64,000 nt of DNA, taken from Vibrio sp. DW001. Lineage in GTDB: Bacteria > Pseudomonadota > Gammaproteobacteria > Enterobacterales > Vibrionaceae. Where the stretch lies: contig NZ_CP091975.1 of assembly GCF_029016285.1 (NCBI RefSeq), forward strand, positions 3,410,001-3,474,000. The letters are read 5' to 3'. The notes under the pieces are model-generated. The model searched no databases, was not told where the DNA came from, and was given only the letters and a program-made list of their open reading frames with translations. Positions 57,023 through 64,000 of this stretch are shown here, in pieces. The position numbers and the translations under genes were made by a program. Every line of letters begins with the position of its first letter. Within the stretch, counting starts at the first letter, position 1.

Positions 57023-57088
57023 CCAATCGAGCATAGGGGCAATGGAGAAGCGTGAACTAGCGTATTTACTGGGTTTATCGGTGTTCAT
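57023..57088 (-). pseudogene. Displaced dusA 5' end, copy 1 (attR of the element)
   Basis: On the minus strand 22 codons read MNTDKPSKYASS then [10 protein letters not shown], ending at a TGA directly after. The last ten codons match dusA; the first twelve are a different N-terminus, supplied by an older insertion. The 34 bases at 57023-57056 are the attR repeat. Confidence 0.85.
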
Positions 57089-57239
57089 AAAAATTTAGTC
57101 TCAAAATATACTGCGTAATAAGGCAACAGAGTATCTAACAATTACCTACTTTATCTCCTGTAGTGCTTTAAAGCCTTCTTTTAAAGTAGGACAACAGCAA
57201 TCGATACCATTGAGGTACCAGACAACAAAACAGTGACTT

Positions 57240-57650
57240 AGGGTTCAAAGTAACGGTAATCGTTAAAAATAATGCGCGCATTATACACAGGGAAAGCAAA
57301 ACACTGAAAAATAAAGCTCTAGCTAAATTATTTTACATAAAAGGAGTGGCAAAAATTGAATATCAAGGGGGACTTAACCAGCCAAATCCGGTCCCCCTTT
57401 CGGTACTCCTCGATATGTTTATGAAAGGCCCCGACTTATAGGACAAAACAGGACGCACCATACAGTATGTCATTAGAATTCTTAGAGACTGCGACATTGC
57501 AAAATTACAAAGCAATGAGCTTATGACGAGCGACTTGATAGAGCATTGCAGAAACAGAAAAGGCGCAGGTGCCGGACCTGTGACTATTTGTCATGGTATT
57601 GCTTACCTTCAGCTCTGTAATAAAAAAAGCGAAAACCGTTTTAATTGATA
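57240..57650 (+). pseudogene. Decayed dusA-type integrase, remnant of an older insertion
   Basis: Translation gives a clear relative of the intact integrase, residues about 17-145: KVTVIVKNNARIIHRESKT, DKTGRTIQYVIRILRDC, and [18 protein letters not shown] stop interrupts it after MKGPDL, and the frame breaks near the end with the catalytic half missing. Its distance from the displaced dusA start copies that of the intact integrase from dusA. Confidence 0.85.
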
Positions 57651-57735
57651 TGGAGTGATTGGTAAAGTGAAAAAAAGGCACATCGGGAAGTCAAACTAAC
57701 GTAAATTAAATCTTAGATATTATCTGTATCTCTAA

Positions 57736-57930
57736 TTACTCTGAGTATACTTTTTTCATCAGAAGAGCTTGGATGTTCCTTATGGGAAGAGTTCTAATAT
57801 CATCTTCCCTTCCGTTAATTGGAATTACACCACCTTCTCGGAGAGCCTTAGCAATCATTCCCATTGTTCCAAATGAAGCTATTATAATAGGGATGACTAA
57901 CCACCCTGCCCCTCGCCAATAAAAAACATT
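57736..57930 (-). other. Open stretch without a start codon
   Basis: A minus-strand frame of about 60 codons, with a hydrophobic part (GWLVIPIIIASFGTMGMIAKAL) and a hydrophilic end. No start codon with a ribosome site precedes the hydrophobic part; it may be a fragment of a small membrane protein. Low support as a gene. Confidence 0.3.
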
Positions 57931-57961
57931 TTATTAACCTTTTTTGTCATTTACACCCTAA

Positions 57962-58021
57962 ATGCAATTGTAATGGCAGGGGTGGAGAGATTCGAACTCC
58001 CAACACGCGGATTTGGAATCC
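57962..58021 (-). repeat. 60-bp repeat with tRNA-Trp 3' half, copy 2
   Basis: Identical over 60 bases to copy 1 at 56054-56113; beyond it the sequences differ. The anticodon stem is broken at its 5' side here. It lies 946 bases before the second displaced dusA end, against 957 for copy 1 and the first. Confidence 0.8.
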
Positions 58022-58058
58022 ACTATGTCAAATTCAATTTAGTGTAGATGAATAATAT

Positions 58059-58625
58059 TTAAAAAGAATCTAACTCTTCATCAGTAGGTAAATACAGTAT
58101 CCATCCGGGAACGCTTTCTTCGTCGACATAGAGATTTAGTACTTGTTGAGCATCCGCCATAGAATTATCATCAAAATGAAAAGTAAAAGTATCGTCTCGA
58201 TACGATGTCCCTGCAATAGCGTCTTTAGATAAGGTTACGTTACTAGCCTTAATTATTTGTTTGCTCGACACATCCTTTTCAAGGTAATTCATGGTGTCAT
58301 TAAAAATACGGCGTGCATTAGGAGTACAACGGAGTGTCTTTATCGTATAGTTGCCCGGTTCTATATCGCTAAAAATCACATATTGGGCATCATAATCTGG
58401 ATATAAAGTAAGAGTTAAGGGGGAGTTGTCATCACTTTCTTCACTAAACATTAAAAGTTGTAAGGTCTTACATGGGAAATTCTGCTGTGTAACTTCAAAT
58501 GTGGTGAGTACAGCCAATGCTCCTTTTCCATTGGGCTCTTCAAGAGTATATATGTTTTTCTCTGTATGTGATGCGCATCCCGCTAGCGCTAAAATTGCTA
58601 AAAGTACCACTGCGTTTTTTTTCAT
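58059..58625 (-). CDS. Lipoprotein of unknown function
   Basis: A 188-residue protein with a lipoprotein signal (MKKNAVVLLAILALAGC; lipobox LAGC). The mature part is beta-rich and resembles proteins that bind envelope components (SDIEPGNYTIKTLRC), but no family is recognised. It lies between the second tRNA-Trp half and the second displaced dusA end, the same relative place as the VOC gene in the newer element, so it is probably cargo of the older one. The frame is intact, unlike the integrase beside it. Confidence 0.72.
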   Translation of the reverse strand: MKKNAVVLLAILALAGCASHTEKNIYTLEEPNGKGALAVLTTFEVTQQNFPCKTLQLLMFSEESDDNSPLTLTLYPDYDAQYVIFSDIEPGNYTIKTLRCTPNARRIFNDTMNYLEKDVSSKQIIKASNVTLSKDAIAGTSYRDDTFTFHFDDNSMADAQQVLNLYVDEESVPGWILYLPTDEELDSF

Positions 58626-58919
58626 AATTAGTTCTTATTTTATTGTTTTAATTGATTAAAACGACAGAATACTATTTTGATTTTTTTTAACAAGTATATG
58701 ACTGGATAAGTTAGAACAAACCACAAAGACTTAAGAGGGTTTAAAGATTCATGTCGATGCAGGTGCGCACATAATCTGTTTCAAATTAGATGATGCTTAA
58801 AATCATATATGTAATAAATGAAAGTCTGCTTAAGGTTCAATGACCAAAATCATTAATACTACAGAGCACCGATAGATCCCTTCAATATGCCAAAGTTACG
58901 GTATATAAAGCCAGTACCA
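58626..58919. other. Non-coding right end of the second element
   Basis: About 290 bases with no gene. The last 50 are similar to the end of the 12.2 kb element. The lipoprotein promoter must lie at the left side. Confidence 0.5.
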
Positions 58920-58985
58920 CCAATCCAAGATGGGCGTAATGCAGACACGGGAACTAGCGTATTTACTGGGTTTATCGGTGTTTAT
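58920..58985 (-). pseudogene. Displaced dusA 5' end, copy 2 (more decayed)
   Basis: On the minus strand 22 codons read INTDKPSKYASS then RVCITPILDW. The start codon has changed from ATG to ATA and four of the last ten residues have changed. It is the same length as copy 1 with the same N-terminus, so both came from related elements. Confidence 0.8.
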
Positions 58986-59132
58986 AATGATTTAGTCTCA
59001 AAACATGTTGCGTAACAAGGCCTCAAACTAGCTACATTCTACCTGAATTACGTTCTGTAGCGCTCTTGAAAGTCCTCCAATTGGAAATACTACAATGATG
59101 AGTAGATTCGTCAACGACAAAGCAGCAATTCA

Positions 59133-59240
59133 AGGTTTAGAGTAACGGTAATCGTTACAAAGAGTTCACGTATAATACACAAGGAAGACAACATTCTAAA
59201 AAAAGCGTACGCTAAGTCATTCTTCTCAAATGTAATTTGG
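59133..59240 (+). pseudogene. Short remnant of a third integrase
   Basis: Translation gives FRVTVIVTKSSRIIHKED and then LKKAYAKSFF, matching residues about 17-48 of the intact integrase and the first remnant. Nothing further is left. The 150 bases between the displaced dusA end and this remnant resemble those before the first remnant. Confidence 0.75.
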
Positions 59241-59428
59241 TTTTGCCACTAACGTCAGAGATCTAGAGAAAGTTAGCATTTTTACCTTAAATATTAATTT
59301 TGATTTTCGATTAACTTGATCCCTCATTACCTTTCGCTTAGGGTATGAATTGCTTTCCAAGTATTATGTTTGGAAAATTAGTGTATTATTATAAAAGTCC
59401 AGTTTTAAAGGTGGCTGATTTGGACATT

Positions 59429-59866
59429 ATGTTACTTGAGCATGTATCAGGTATTTGTGAGGCTCGTGGGGTTAGATTTACACCCCAGAGAAAAAGAGTA
59501 TTTGAACTGATTTGCACCAATAAAAGTGCATCAAGTGCTTACGATCTACTGGAACAACTAAAAGAGAGTGAACCTCAAGCTAAGCCACCAACAATATATA
59601 GAGCGCTAGATTTTTTGCTAGAACAAGGGTTCATCCATAAAGTTGAATCTAATAATAGCTTTATATCCTGTTGCTCATGTGGTCAAAATGAGCATTACTC
59701 CCAACTTCTAATTTGTGACCAGTGTGGTAATGTTGCTGAACTACAAGATGATAATCTGATGACCTTGCTTGCTGGCAATGCCGAAAAGCACGGGTTCAAA
59801 ATAACAAATCATGTCCTTGAAACACACGGTACCTGTAAAGCGTGTCTTTCAATCATGAAACAATAA
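59429..59866 (+). CDS. zur: Zinc uptake regulator Zur (Fur family)
   Basis: Predicted 145-residue repressor. The winged helix region contains RGVRFTPQRKRVFELI and PPTIYRALDFLLEQGFIHK. The metal-binding part has two CxxC pairs (CDQCG and CKACL), which hold the structural zinc, plus an extra CCSCG. With zinc bound it represses zinc-uptake genes. The ATG at 59429 is used; a TTG at 59420 has the better-placed ribosome site (AGGTGG), so the start is uncertain. It would normally be divergent from dusA, from which the insertions have separated it. Confidence 0.88.
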   Translation: MLLEHVSGICEARGVRFTPQRKRVFELICTNKSASSAYDLLEQLKESEPQAKPPTIYRALDFLLEQGFIHKVESNNSFISCCSCGQNEHYSQLLICDQCGNVAELQDDNLMTLLAGNAEKHGFKITNHVLETHGTCKACLSIMKQ

Positions 59867-59877
59867 GAAAGAGTGTT

Positions 59878-60339
59878 ATGCGCGCTGAATTTGTAAACCC
59901 GTTTTTAGCTTCTTTGATGAACGTATTAAAAACAATGGCCTCCCTAGAGCTGAAACCGCTAAAACCGAGAGTCAAAAAAGATGAAATCGCTCGTGGTGAT
60001 GTATCTGGCCTGATTGGTATGGTAGGTGACAAAAGTAAAGGCTCGATGTCTATTACTTTTGATGAAGGTCTCGCACTAGAGATCATGCAGAATATGCTGG
60101 GTGAACGTCCAAACGGTATTAATGAAGAAGTCACTGATATGGTGGGTGAAATCACAAATATGGTTACTGGTGGAGCGAAACGAATTTTATCTGATAGTGG
60201 CTTTGAATTTGATATGGCGACCCCTATCGTTGTATCCGGTAAAGGGCATACTATTCGCCATAAATGCGACGGGGCAATAATTATAATGCCTTTCACCTCC
60301 GAATGGGGTAACGCGTTTATTGAGATCTGCTTTGAATAA
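59878..60339 (+). CDS. CheX-like chemotaxis phosphatase family protein
   Basis: A 153-residue protein of the CheX family. It begins MRAEFVNPFLASLMNVL, has the family's active-site pattern in EEVTDMVGEITNMVTGGAK, and ends with a strand near IIIMPFTSEWG. CheX proteins dephosphorylate CheY-type response regulators. It starts 11 bases after zur and is probably cotranscribed. Its partner is not in the window. Confidence 0.78.
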   Translation: MRAEFVNPFLASLMNVLKTMASLELKPLKPRVKKDEIARGDVSGLIGMVGDKSKGSMSITFDEGLALEIMQNMLGERPNGINEEVTDMVGEITNMVTGGAKRILSDSGFEFDMATPIVVSGKGHTIRHKCDGAIIIMPFTSEWGNAFIEICFE

Positions 60340-60364
60340 AACTGATTTTTAAAACCACAAATAA

Positions 60365-60397
60365 AAAAGGTTGATGTGATACATCAACCTTTTTTTG
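60365..60397. terminator. Bidirectional terminator between the CheX-like gene and pgi
   Basis: A 13-bp stem AAAAGGTTGATGT/ACATCAACCTTTT with a 3-base loop, followed by a T run on the plus strand and by six Ts on the minus strand. It serves both converging genes. Confidence 0.9.
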
Positions 60398-60467
60398 TTT
60401 TTCAAGACGTAATACTTAAATAGCTTGCTCTTAATAAGCAGGACCAAGCTATTTAACATCTCATCTA

Positions 60468-62120
60468 TTAAGCTTTGTACGTTTTAAATGCGTTAATTAG
60501 ACCATTTGTTGAACTATCATGTGAATCGATTGGTGATTCATCGGCTAGTTCAGGCAGAATTTGGCTTGCTAACTGTTTACCAAGCTCGACGCCCCATTGG
60601 TCAAATGAGAAGATATTCCAAATAACACCCTGCACAAAGATTTTATGCTCATACATGGCAAGCAAGTTGCCTAATGTACGGGGAGTAATTTGCTTGACCA
60701 AGATAGAGTTGGTTGGTCTATTACCTTCAAACACTTTAAATGGTACAAGGTCTTTGACTTCTTCAGCTGTTTTACCTGCTGCAATAAATTCAGCTTCTAC
60801 TTGTCCTTTACTCTTACCGAAAGCAAGCGCTTCCGTTTGAGCAAAGAAATTAGACATCAACTTCTGATGGTGATCACCGGCTGGATTGTGGCTGATTGCA
60901 GGCGCAATGAAATCACAAGGAATCAATTTAGTGCCTTGATGAATTAACTGATAAAACGCATGCTGTCCATTTGTACCAGGCTCACCCCAAATAATTGGGC
61001 CTGTTTGGTAATCAACAGCTTCGCCATTGCGATCCGTGTATTTACCATTAGACTCCATGTTACCTTGTTGAAAATAGGCCGCAAAGCGATGCATATATTG
61101 ATCATAAGGTAAGATTGCTTCTGATTCTGCACCATGAAAATTATTGTACCAAAGGCCGATCAAAGCAAGAATAACGGGTACGTTTTTCTCAAATGCAGTG
61201 TCAGAAAAATGATTATCCATATCGTGAGCGCCTGCCAACAGCTCAATATAATTATCATAACCGACACAAAGTGCAATCGACATACCAATGGCTGACCAAA
61301 GTGAGTAACGACCACCAACCCAATCCCAAAATTCAAACATGTTTTCAGTATCAATTCCGAACTCTGCGACTGCTTTTCCATTTGTAGAAAGCGCTGCGAA
61401 ATGTTTCGCTACGTGGGCTTCGTCACCTGCGGTGTCAAGGAACCAAGTACGTGCTGAGTGCGCGTTTGTCATCGTTTCTTGAGTAGTAAATGTTTTCGAT
61501 GCAACCAAGAACAATGTTGTCTCAGGATTCACTTTTTTCAATGTTTCTACGATATGAGTACCATCAACATTCGAAACGAAGTGCATGTTTAAATGGTTTT
61601 TATAAGGTGTTAACGCTTCCGTTACCATATAAGGGCCAAGGTCCGAACCGCCGATACCAATGTTTACAACATCAGTAATCGCTTTGCCTGTATAGCCTTT
61701 CCAGTCACCTGAAATAACACGATCGGTAAAGCCTTCGATCTTTGTCAAGACCGCATTTACATCAGGCATGATATCTTTGCCTTCTAGCATGACTGGTTTG
61801 TTACTGCGGTTACGAAGAGCACAATGTAATACTGCGCGGCCTTCTGTTTGGTTGATTTTCTCACCCGAGAACATCGCGTCGATTGCTGCCTTCAGTTCTG
61901 TCTCATCGGCAAGAGCAAACAATTTTTCCATTGTCTCTTGATTGATTAAGTTTTTTGAATAATCAACCAGAATGTCGTCACCAAACTTAGTAGAAAAGTT
62001 TTCAAAACGATCTTCGTCTAATGCAAATAACGTATCAAGTTCCATATCTTGTGCTGATTCAAAATGCGTTGTTAAAGCTTTCCAAGCCTTTGTTTGCGTT
62101 GGATTAATATTTTTCAACAT
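60468..62120 (-). CDS. pgi: Glucose-6-phosphate isomerase Pgi
   Basis: Predicted 550-residue cytoplasmic enzyme that interconverts glucose-6-phosphate and fructose-6-phosphate. The start at 62120 gives [13 protein letters not shown], the normal beginning. Family signatures are [23 protein letters not shown], the glutamate-containing [10 protein letters not shown], and the histidine segment [14 protein letters not shown]. The final signature is [11 protein letters not shown]. Length is normal. No unusual feature. Confidence 0.97.
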   Translation of the reverse strand: MLKNINPTQTKAWKALTTHFESAQDMELDTLFALDEDRFENFSTKFGDDILVDYSKNLINQETMEKLFALADETELKAAIDAMFSGEKINQTEGRAVLHCALRNRSNKPVMLEGKDIMPDVNAVLTKIEGFTDRVISGDWKGYTGKAITDVVNIGIGGSDLGPYMVTEALTPYKNHLNMHFVSNVDGTHIVETLKKVNPETTLFLVASKTFTTQETMTNAHSARTWFLDTAGDEAHVAKHFAALSTNGKAVAEFGIDTENMFEFWDWVGGRYSLWSAIGMSIALCVGYDNYIELLAGAHDMDNHFSDTAFEKNVPVILALIGLWYNNFHGAESEAILPYDQYMHRFAAYFQQGNMESNGKYTDRNGEAVDYQTGPIIWGEPGTNGQHAFYQLIHQGTKLIPCDFIAPAISHNPAGDHHQKLMSNFFAQTEALAFGKSKGQVEAEFIAAGKTAEEVKDLVPFKVFEGNRPTNSILVKQITPRTLGNLLAMYEHKIFVQGVIWNIFSFDQWGVELGKQLASQILPELADESPIDSHDSSTNGLINAFKTYKA

Positions 62121-62436
62121 AGTCTCTGCCCCGATGCCACAGTAGGTTAAATTCAATTAAACGTAGACGAATTTCTACGATAACTGAATAGCCAAATTAA
62201 AAATAAAATTTTCTCGTTATTGAAAAATGAGCGTTTATTTCGATGAAAACTCGCTTTGAAAGCCGTATTTCAACGATCGACAGTCTCAATTGGCTCTTTT
62301 ATTATAATTAGAGTGTGATTATGACGTAACTGCACAGATTTAGTATTGAGTTACATCAGTTCTCAATTTGATCACTAGTTTTACCTGTTCGGCGTTATAA
62401 TTTAAAGTACTTTCTACAAAGTTGAGTAACTTTCCT
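62121..62436. other. Divergent promoter region pgi / yjbQ
   Basis: About 315 AT-rich bases holding the promoters of pgi (minus) and yjbQ (plus). No clear operator or hairpin was recognised. Confidence 0.5.
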
Positions 62437-62856
62437 ATGTGGCAACAAGCGACGATTCACTTACCGCCTAAAAGCAGGGGTTTTCATCTCATTTCAGATG
62501 AAATCCAGCAAAACGTTCAAGAAATTTCGACCATATCAATAGGCCTTCTTCATCTGTTTATTCAACATACCTCCGCAAGTTTGACACTTAATGAAAATGC
62601 AGACCCAACGGTACGATCCGATATGGAAAGCCACTTTAATAAATTTGTGCCAGAAAGAGCGAGTTATTATCAACACATATATGAAGGAGATGATGATATG
62701 CCTGCACACATAAAAGCATCACTACTTGGTGCCAGTATTACCATCCCTATCAGTAATGGAAACTTGGCTCTGGGTACTTGGCAAGGTATCTATTTAGGAG
62801 AACACAGAGAGAATGGCGGTTCAAGAACCATCATCGCGACAATTTCTGGAGAATAA
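62437..62856 (+). CDS. yjbQ: YjbQ-family protein (UPF0047)
   Basis: A 139-residue protein of the UPF0047/YjbQ family. The signatures are [20 protein letters not shown] and the end [18 protein letters not shown], with histidines that bind metal. Some members have weak thiamine-phosphate synthase activity; the role in the cell is not established. The ATG at 62437 gives [10 protein letters not shown], the usual start, rather than the TTG at 62422. Confidence 0.9.
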   Translation: MWQQATIHLPPKSRGFHLISDEIQQNVQEISTISIGLLHLFIQHTSASLTLNENADPTVRSDMESHFNKFVPERASYYQHIYEGDDDMPAHIKASLLGASITIPISNGNLALGTWQGIYLGEHRENGGSRTIIATISGE

Positions 62857-62904
62857 CCGTAAACTCTATTCGTATCGGAGGTTCTATTGATGCCTCCGAT
62901 TACA

Positions 62905-64000
62905 TTAAAATGGTTGATTCACCATTACACGAAAAATATTATCTTCACTTCCCCATGCAACCTCAGTACGAACAACGATGCCCTCTACTTGAAAACGAAT
63001 CGCACCACCGGCGCTCCATTTCATATCTTCATGCAGGGTCTTTAAGTCATATTCATCTGCTACTCGTCCTATATCCGTAAACGCGACCCATTGCCACCAT
63101 GGCACATTATATAGGCTGAATACTGGCCATGAACCCAAGGGTTGCCATTCAGGCATCACTCTATATTCCGCGGTGTAACTGATAGCAGATCGGCCGTGAA
63201 AACGCCCGGCAGTAAAACTTCGCAATCGAAATAATCCACCAAGCTTTACACTTTCATATTCAGGAGGGCGTTGGCATTGATTGTTTGAACAATTATTCCA
63301 TGTGGGGGTATCTGCCGTATAAACACTGAATGCCAGAACTTGCTTATTGAAAAAATCGTTTAGGGGGCCGATATCCCAGTACTGGCTATTATGTAAGGCC
63401 ACTATCGCCCACTGGCTATCATTTTTGTATTCTGGAGAATAGGTTACTTCGATTTGCGTTCTAGACCCCTCTGTTGGGTTCCTATTGTCGTTCTGATTAT
63501 TCCAATCAAATTCTAATTTAACTCCCCACGTTTCTTCGGCGCTTTGATCGTTTGTACTTAACTCTCTAGAGGCAAAAAAAGGTTGGATTTCAAATGAGCT
63601 AACACCACTTGTAAATGCGTTCGATCCTTTGACCTCTCGATTAGGCGTATAACCCGCTGCTACACCAAGGTTTTTACCTTCTCCCCACGGCAAAATATAT
63701 CGAAAAGAAAAACGATACTTTTCTTCAATACCTGTTGTCTCTGTTACATCCACTGACGAGGAGTTATTGTTGCCTTGATCTCCAAGGTAATAATCGTAAT
63801 CTACAAATTTACCATTATACAATTCAACGCCTAATAACCAGTTTCCAGGTGCCTGATAATTAGCAAGTGCCCCGTAAGTTACATAAGTATCTTTGTCAGA
63901 ATAGAGCCCCATGACCAATAGACTCATCTGGGGTTGTAGAATACCCGTCGCTACACCAGCAACACCAACCGTATTACCCATGGAGTCTGAGGTGAAAAAG
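62905..64000 (-). CDS. BamA/TamA-like outer-membrane protein, partial
   Basis: The open frame runs to the window edge without a stop, so the gene continues beyond 64000; the ATG at 63981 is probably internal. The visible 365 codons form the C-terminal part of an outer-membrane barrel of the bacterial surface antigen (Omp85) family. Paired aromatic strands (VELYNGKFVDYDYYLG, YRFSFRYILPWGEG) and the region GGLFRLRSFTAGRFHGRSAI, whose RSFxxGRF motif is like the conserved VRGF/lid-lock loop of Omp85 proteins, are seen. It ends in F, as outer-membrane proteins do. No POTRA domain is visible in the window. Possibly a surface-exposed protein of unknown function. Confidence 0.7.
   Translation of the reverse strand, partial: FFTSDSMGNTVGVAGVATGILQPQMSLLVMGLYSDKDTYVTYGALANYQAPGNWLLGVELYNGKFVDYDYYLGDQGNNNSSSVDVTETTGIEEKYRFSFRYILPWGEGKNLGVAAGYTPNREVKGSNAFTSGVSSFEIQPFFASRELSTNDQSAEETWGVKLEFDWNNQNDNRNPTEGSRTQIEVTYSPEYKNDSQWAIVALHNSQYWDIGPLNDFFNKQVLAFSVYTADTPTWNNCSNNQCQRPPEYESVKLGGLFRLRSFTAGRFHGRSAISYTAEYRVMPEWQPLGSWPVFSLYNVPWWQWVAFTDIGRVADEYDLKTLHEDMKWSAGGAIRFQVEGIVVRTEVAWGSEDNIFRVMVNQPF

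Larger units (their letters stand above)
44844..57056. mobile_element. 12.2 kb dusA-integrated element resembling a P2-dependent satellite
   Basis: The element lies between a 34-base near-perfect direct repeat (32/34 identical): 44844-44877 inside dusA and 57023-57056. Contents in order: integrase, an exported protein, CI-like repressor, PrtN-like activator, small genes, gpA-like replication protein, Ogr-like protein, SIR2 protein, a 104-residue protein, a GC-rich non-coding block, two more Ogr-like proteins, capsid protein, scaffold homologue, tRNA-Trp 3' half and a VOC protein. No terminase, portal, head-completion, tail or lysis gene is seen. The size is close to P4 (11.6 kb). A degraded P2-like prophage is the main alternative. 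Confidence 0.85.
57057..58953. mobile_element. Remnant of a second dusA-integrated element
   Basis: Between the first and second displaced dusA ends lie an integrase remnant, a second tRNA-Trp half, one intact lipoprotein gene and right-end sequence. The middle of the element (replication and capsid genes) is gone. It is older than the 12.2 kb element because its copy of the site lies outside that element. Confidence 0.75.

Noticed and set aside
57736..57930. A small membrane protein gene
   Set aside because: No start codon with a ribosome site precedes the hydrophobic stretch; kept only as an open stretch.
62868..62896. Terminator between yjbQ and the BamA-like gene
   Set aside because: ATCGGAGG/CCTCCGAT forms a stem with an 11-base loop, but no T run follows in either direction.

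Overview
The window looks like a stretch of the large chromosome of a Vibrionaceae bacterium (Vibrio or a close relative). The evidence is the gene order: MSHA pilus assembly genes, csrD, ssb, qstR, galU, uvrA, a PglL-type glycosyltransferase, lysC, metH, metA, cysJIH, pspG, dusA, zur, pgi and yjbQ. From memory this matches the V. cholerae region around VC0373-VC0405. The rRNA and tRNA sequences also fit a gammaproteobacterium. No species is claimed.

Region 1 (1-10073): on the minus strand csrD, mshI, mshJ, mshK, mshL, mshM, mshN and mshE form a tightly packed, often overlapping operon for the mannose-sensitive haemagglutinin type IV pilus. mshE is cut by the window edge. ssb lies behind its own terminator, and the competence regulator qstR is divergent from it. 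Region 2 (10177-25453): galU, uvrA (with a LexA box), pglL, a class V aminotransferase, lysC under a lysine riboswitch, metH and metA (each behind tandem MetJ boxes), and a CPA1 antiporter between metH and metA.

Region 3 (25582-37792): two complete rRNA operons in tandem on the minus strand. Operon 1 has tRNA-Ala(GGC) in the 16S-23S spacer and tRNA-Asp after 5S. Operon 2 has tRNA-Glu, Lys, Ala(TGC) and Val in its spacer. Promoters, boxA elements and terminators are visible. Region 4 (37930-44897): cysJIH for sulfate assimilation, an outer-membrane protein, pspG behind a sigma-54 promoter, and dusA.

Region 5 (44844-59240) is the accessory region and the main interest. dusA and zur, which I believe are neighbours in relatives, are separated by about 14 kb. 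A 12.2 kb element sits in the 5' end of dusA. It carries a tyrosine integrase, a CI-like repressor with three operator-like sites, a PrtN-like activator, a P2 gpA-like HUH replication protein, three Ogr/Delta-like zinc-finger proteins, a SIR2 cargo gene, and only two structural genes: a P2-type capsid protein and a short scaffold homologue whose protease residues appear lost. There is no terminase, portal or tail gene, so it resembles a P4-sized satellite of P2-like phages. To its right lie two displaced 66-bp dusA 5' ends, each followed by a decayed integrase remnant, so this is a tandem stack of successive insertions with the newest nearest dusA. Two copies of a 60-bp segment containing the 3' half of a tRNA-Trp sit about 0.95 kb inside each right end.

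Region 6 (59429-64000): zur with a CheX-like gene, pgi, yjbQ, and a BamA/TamA-like outer-membrane protein cut by the window end.
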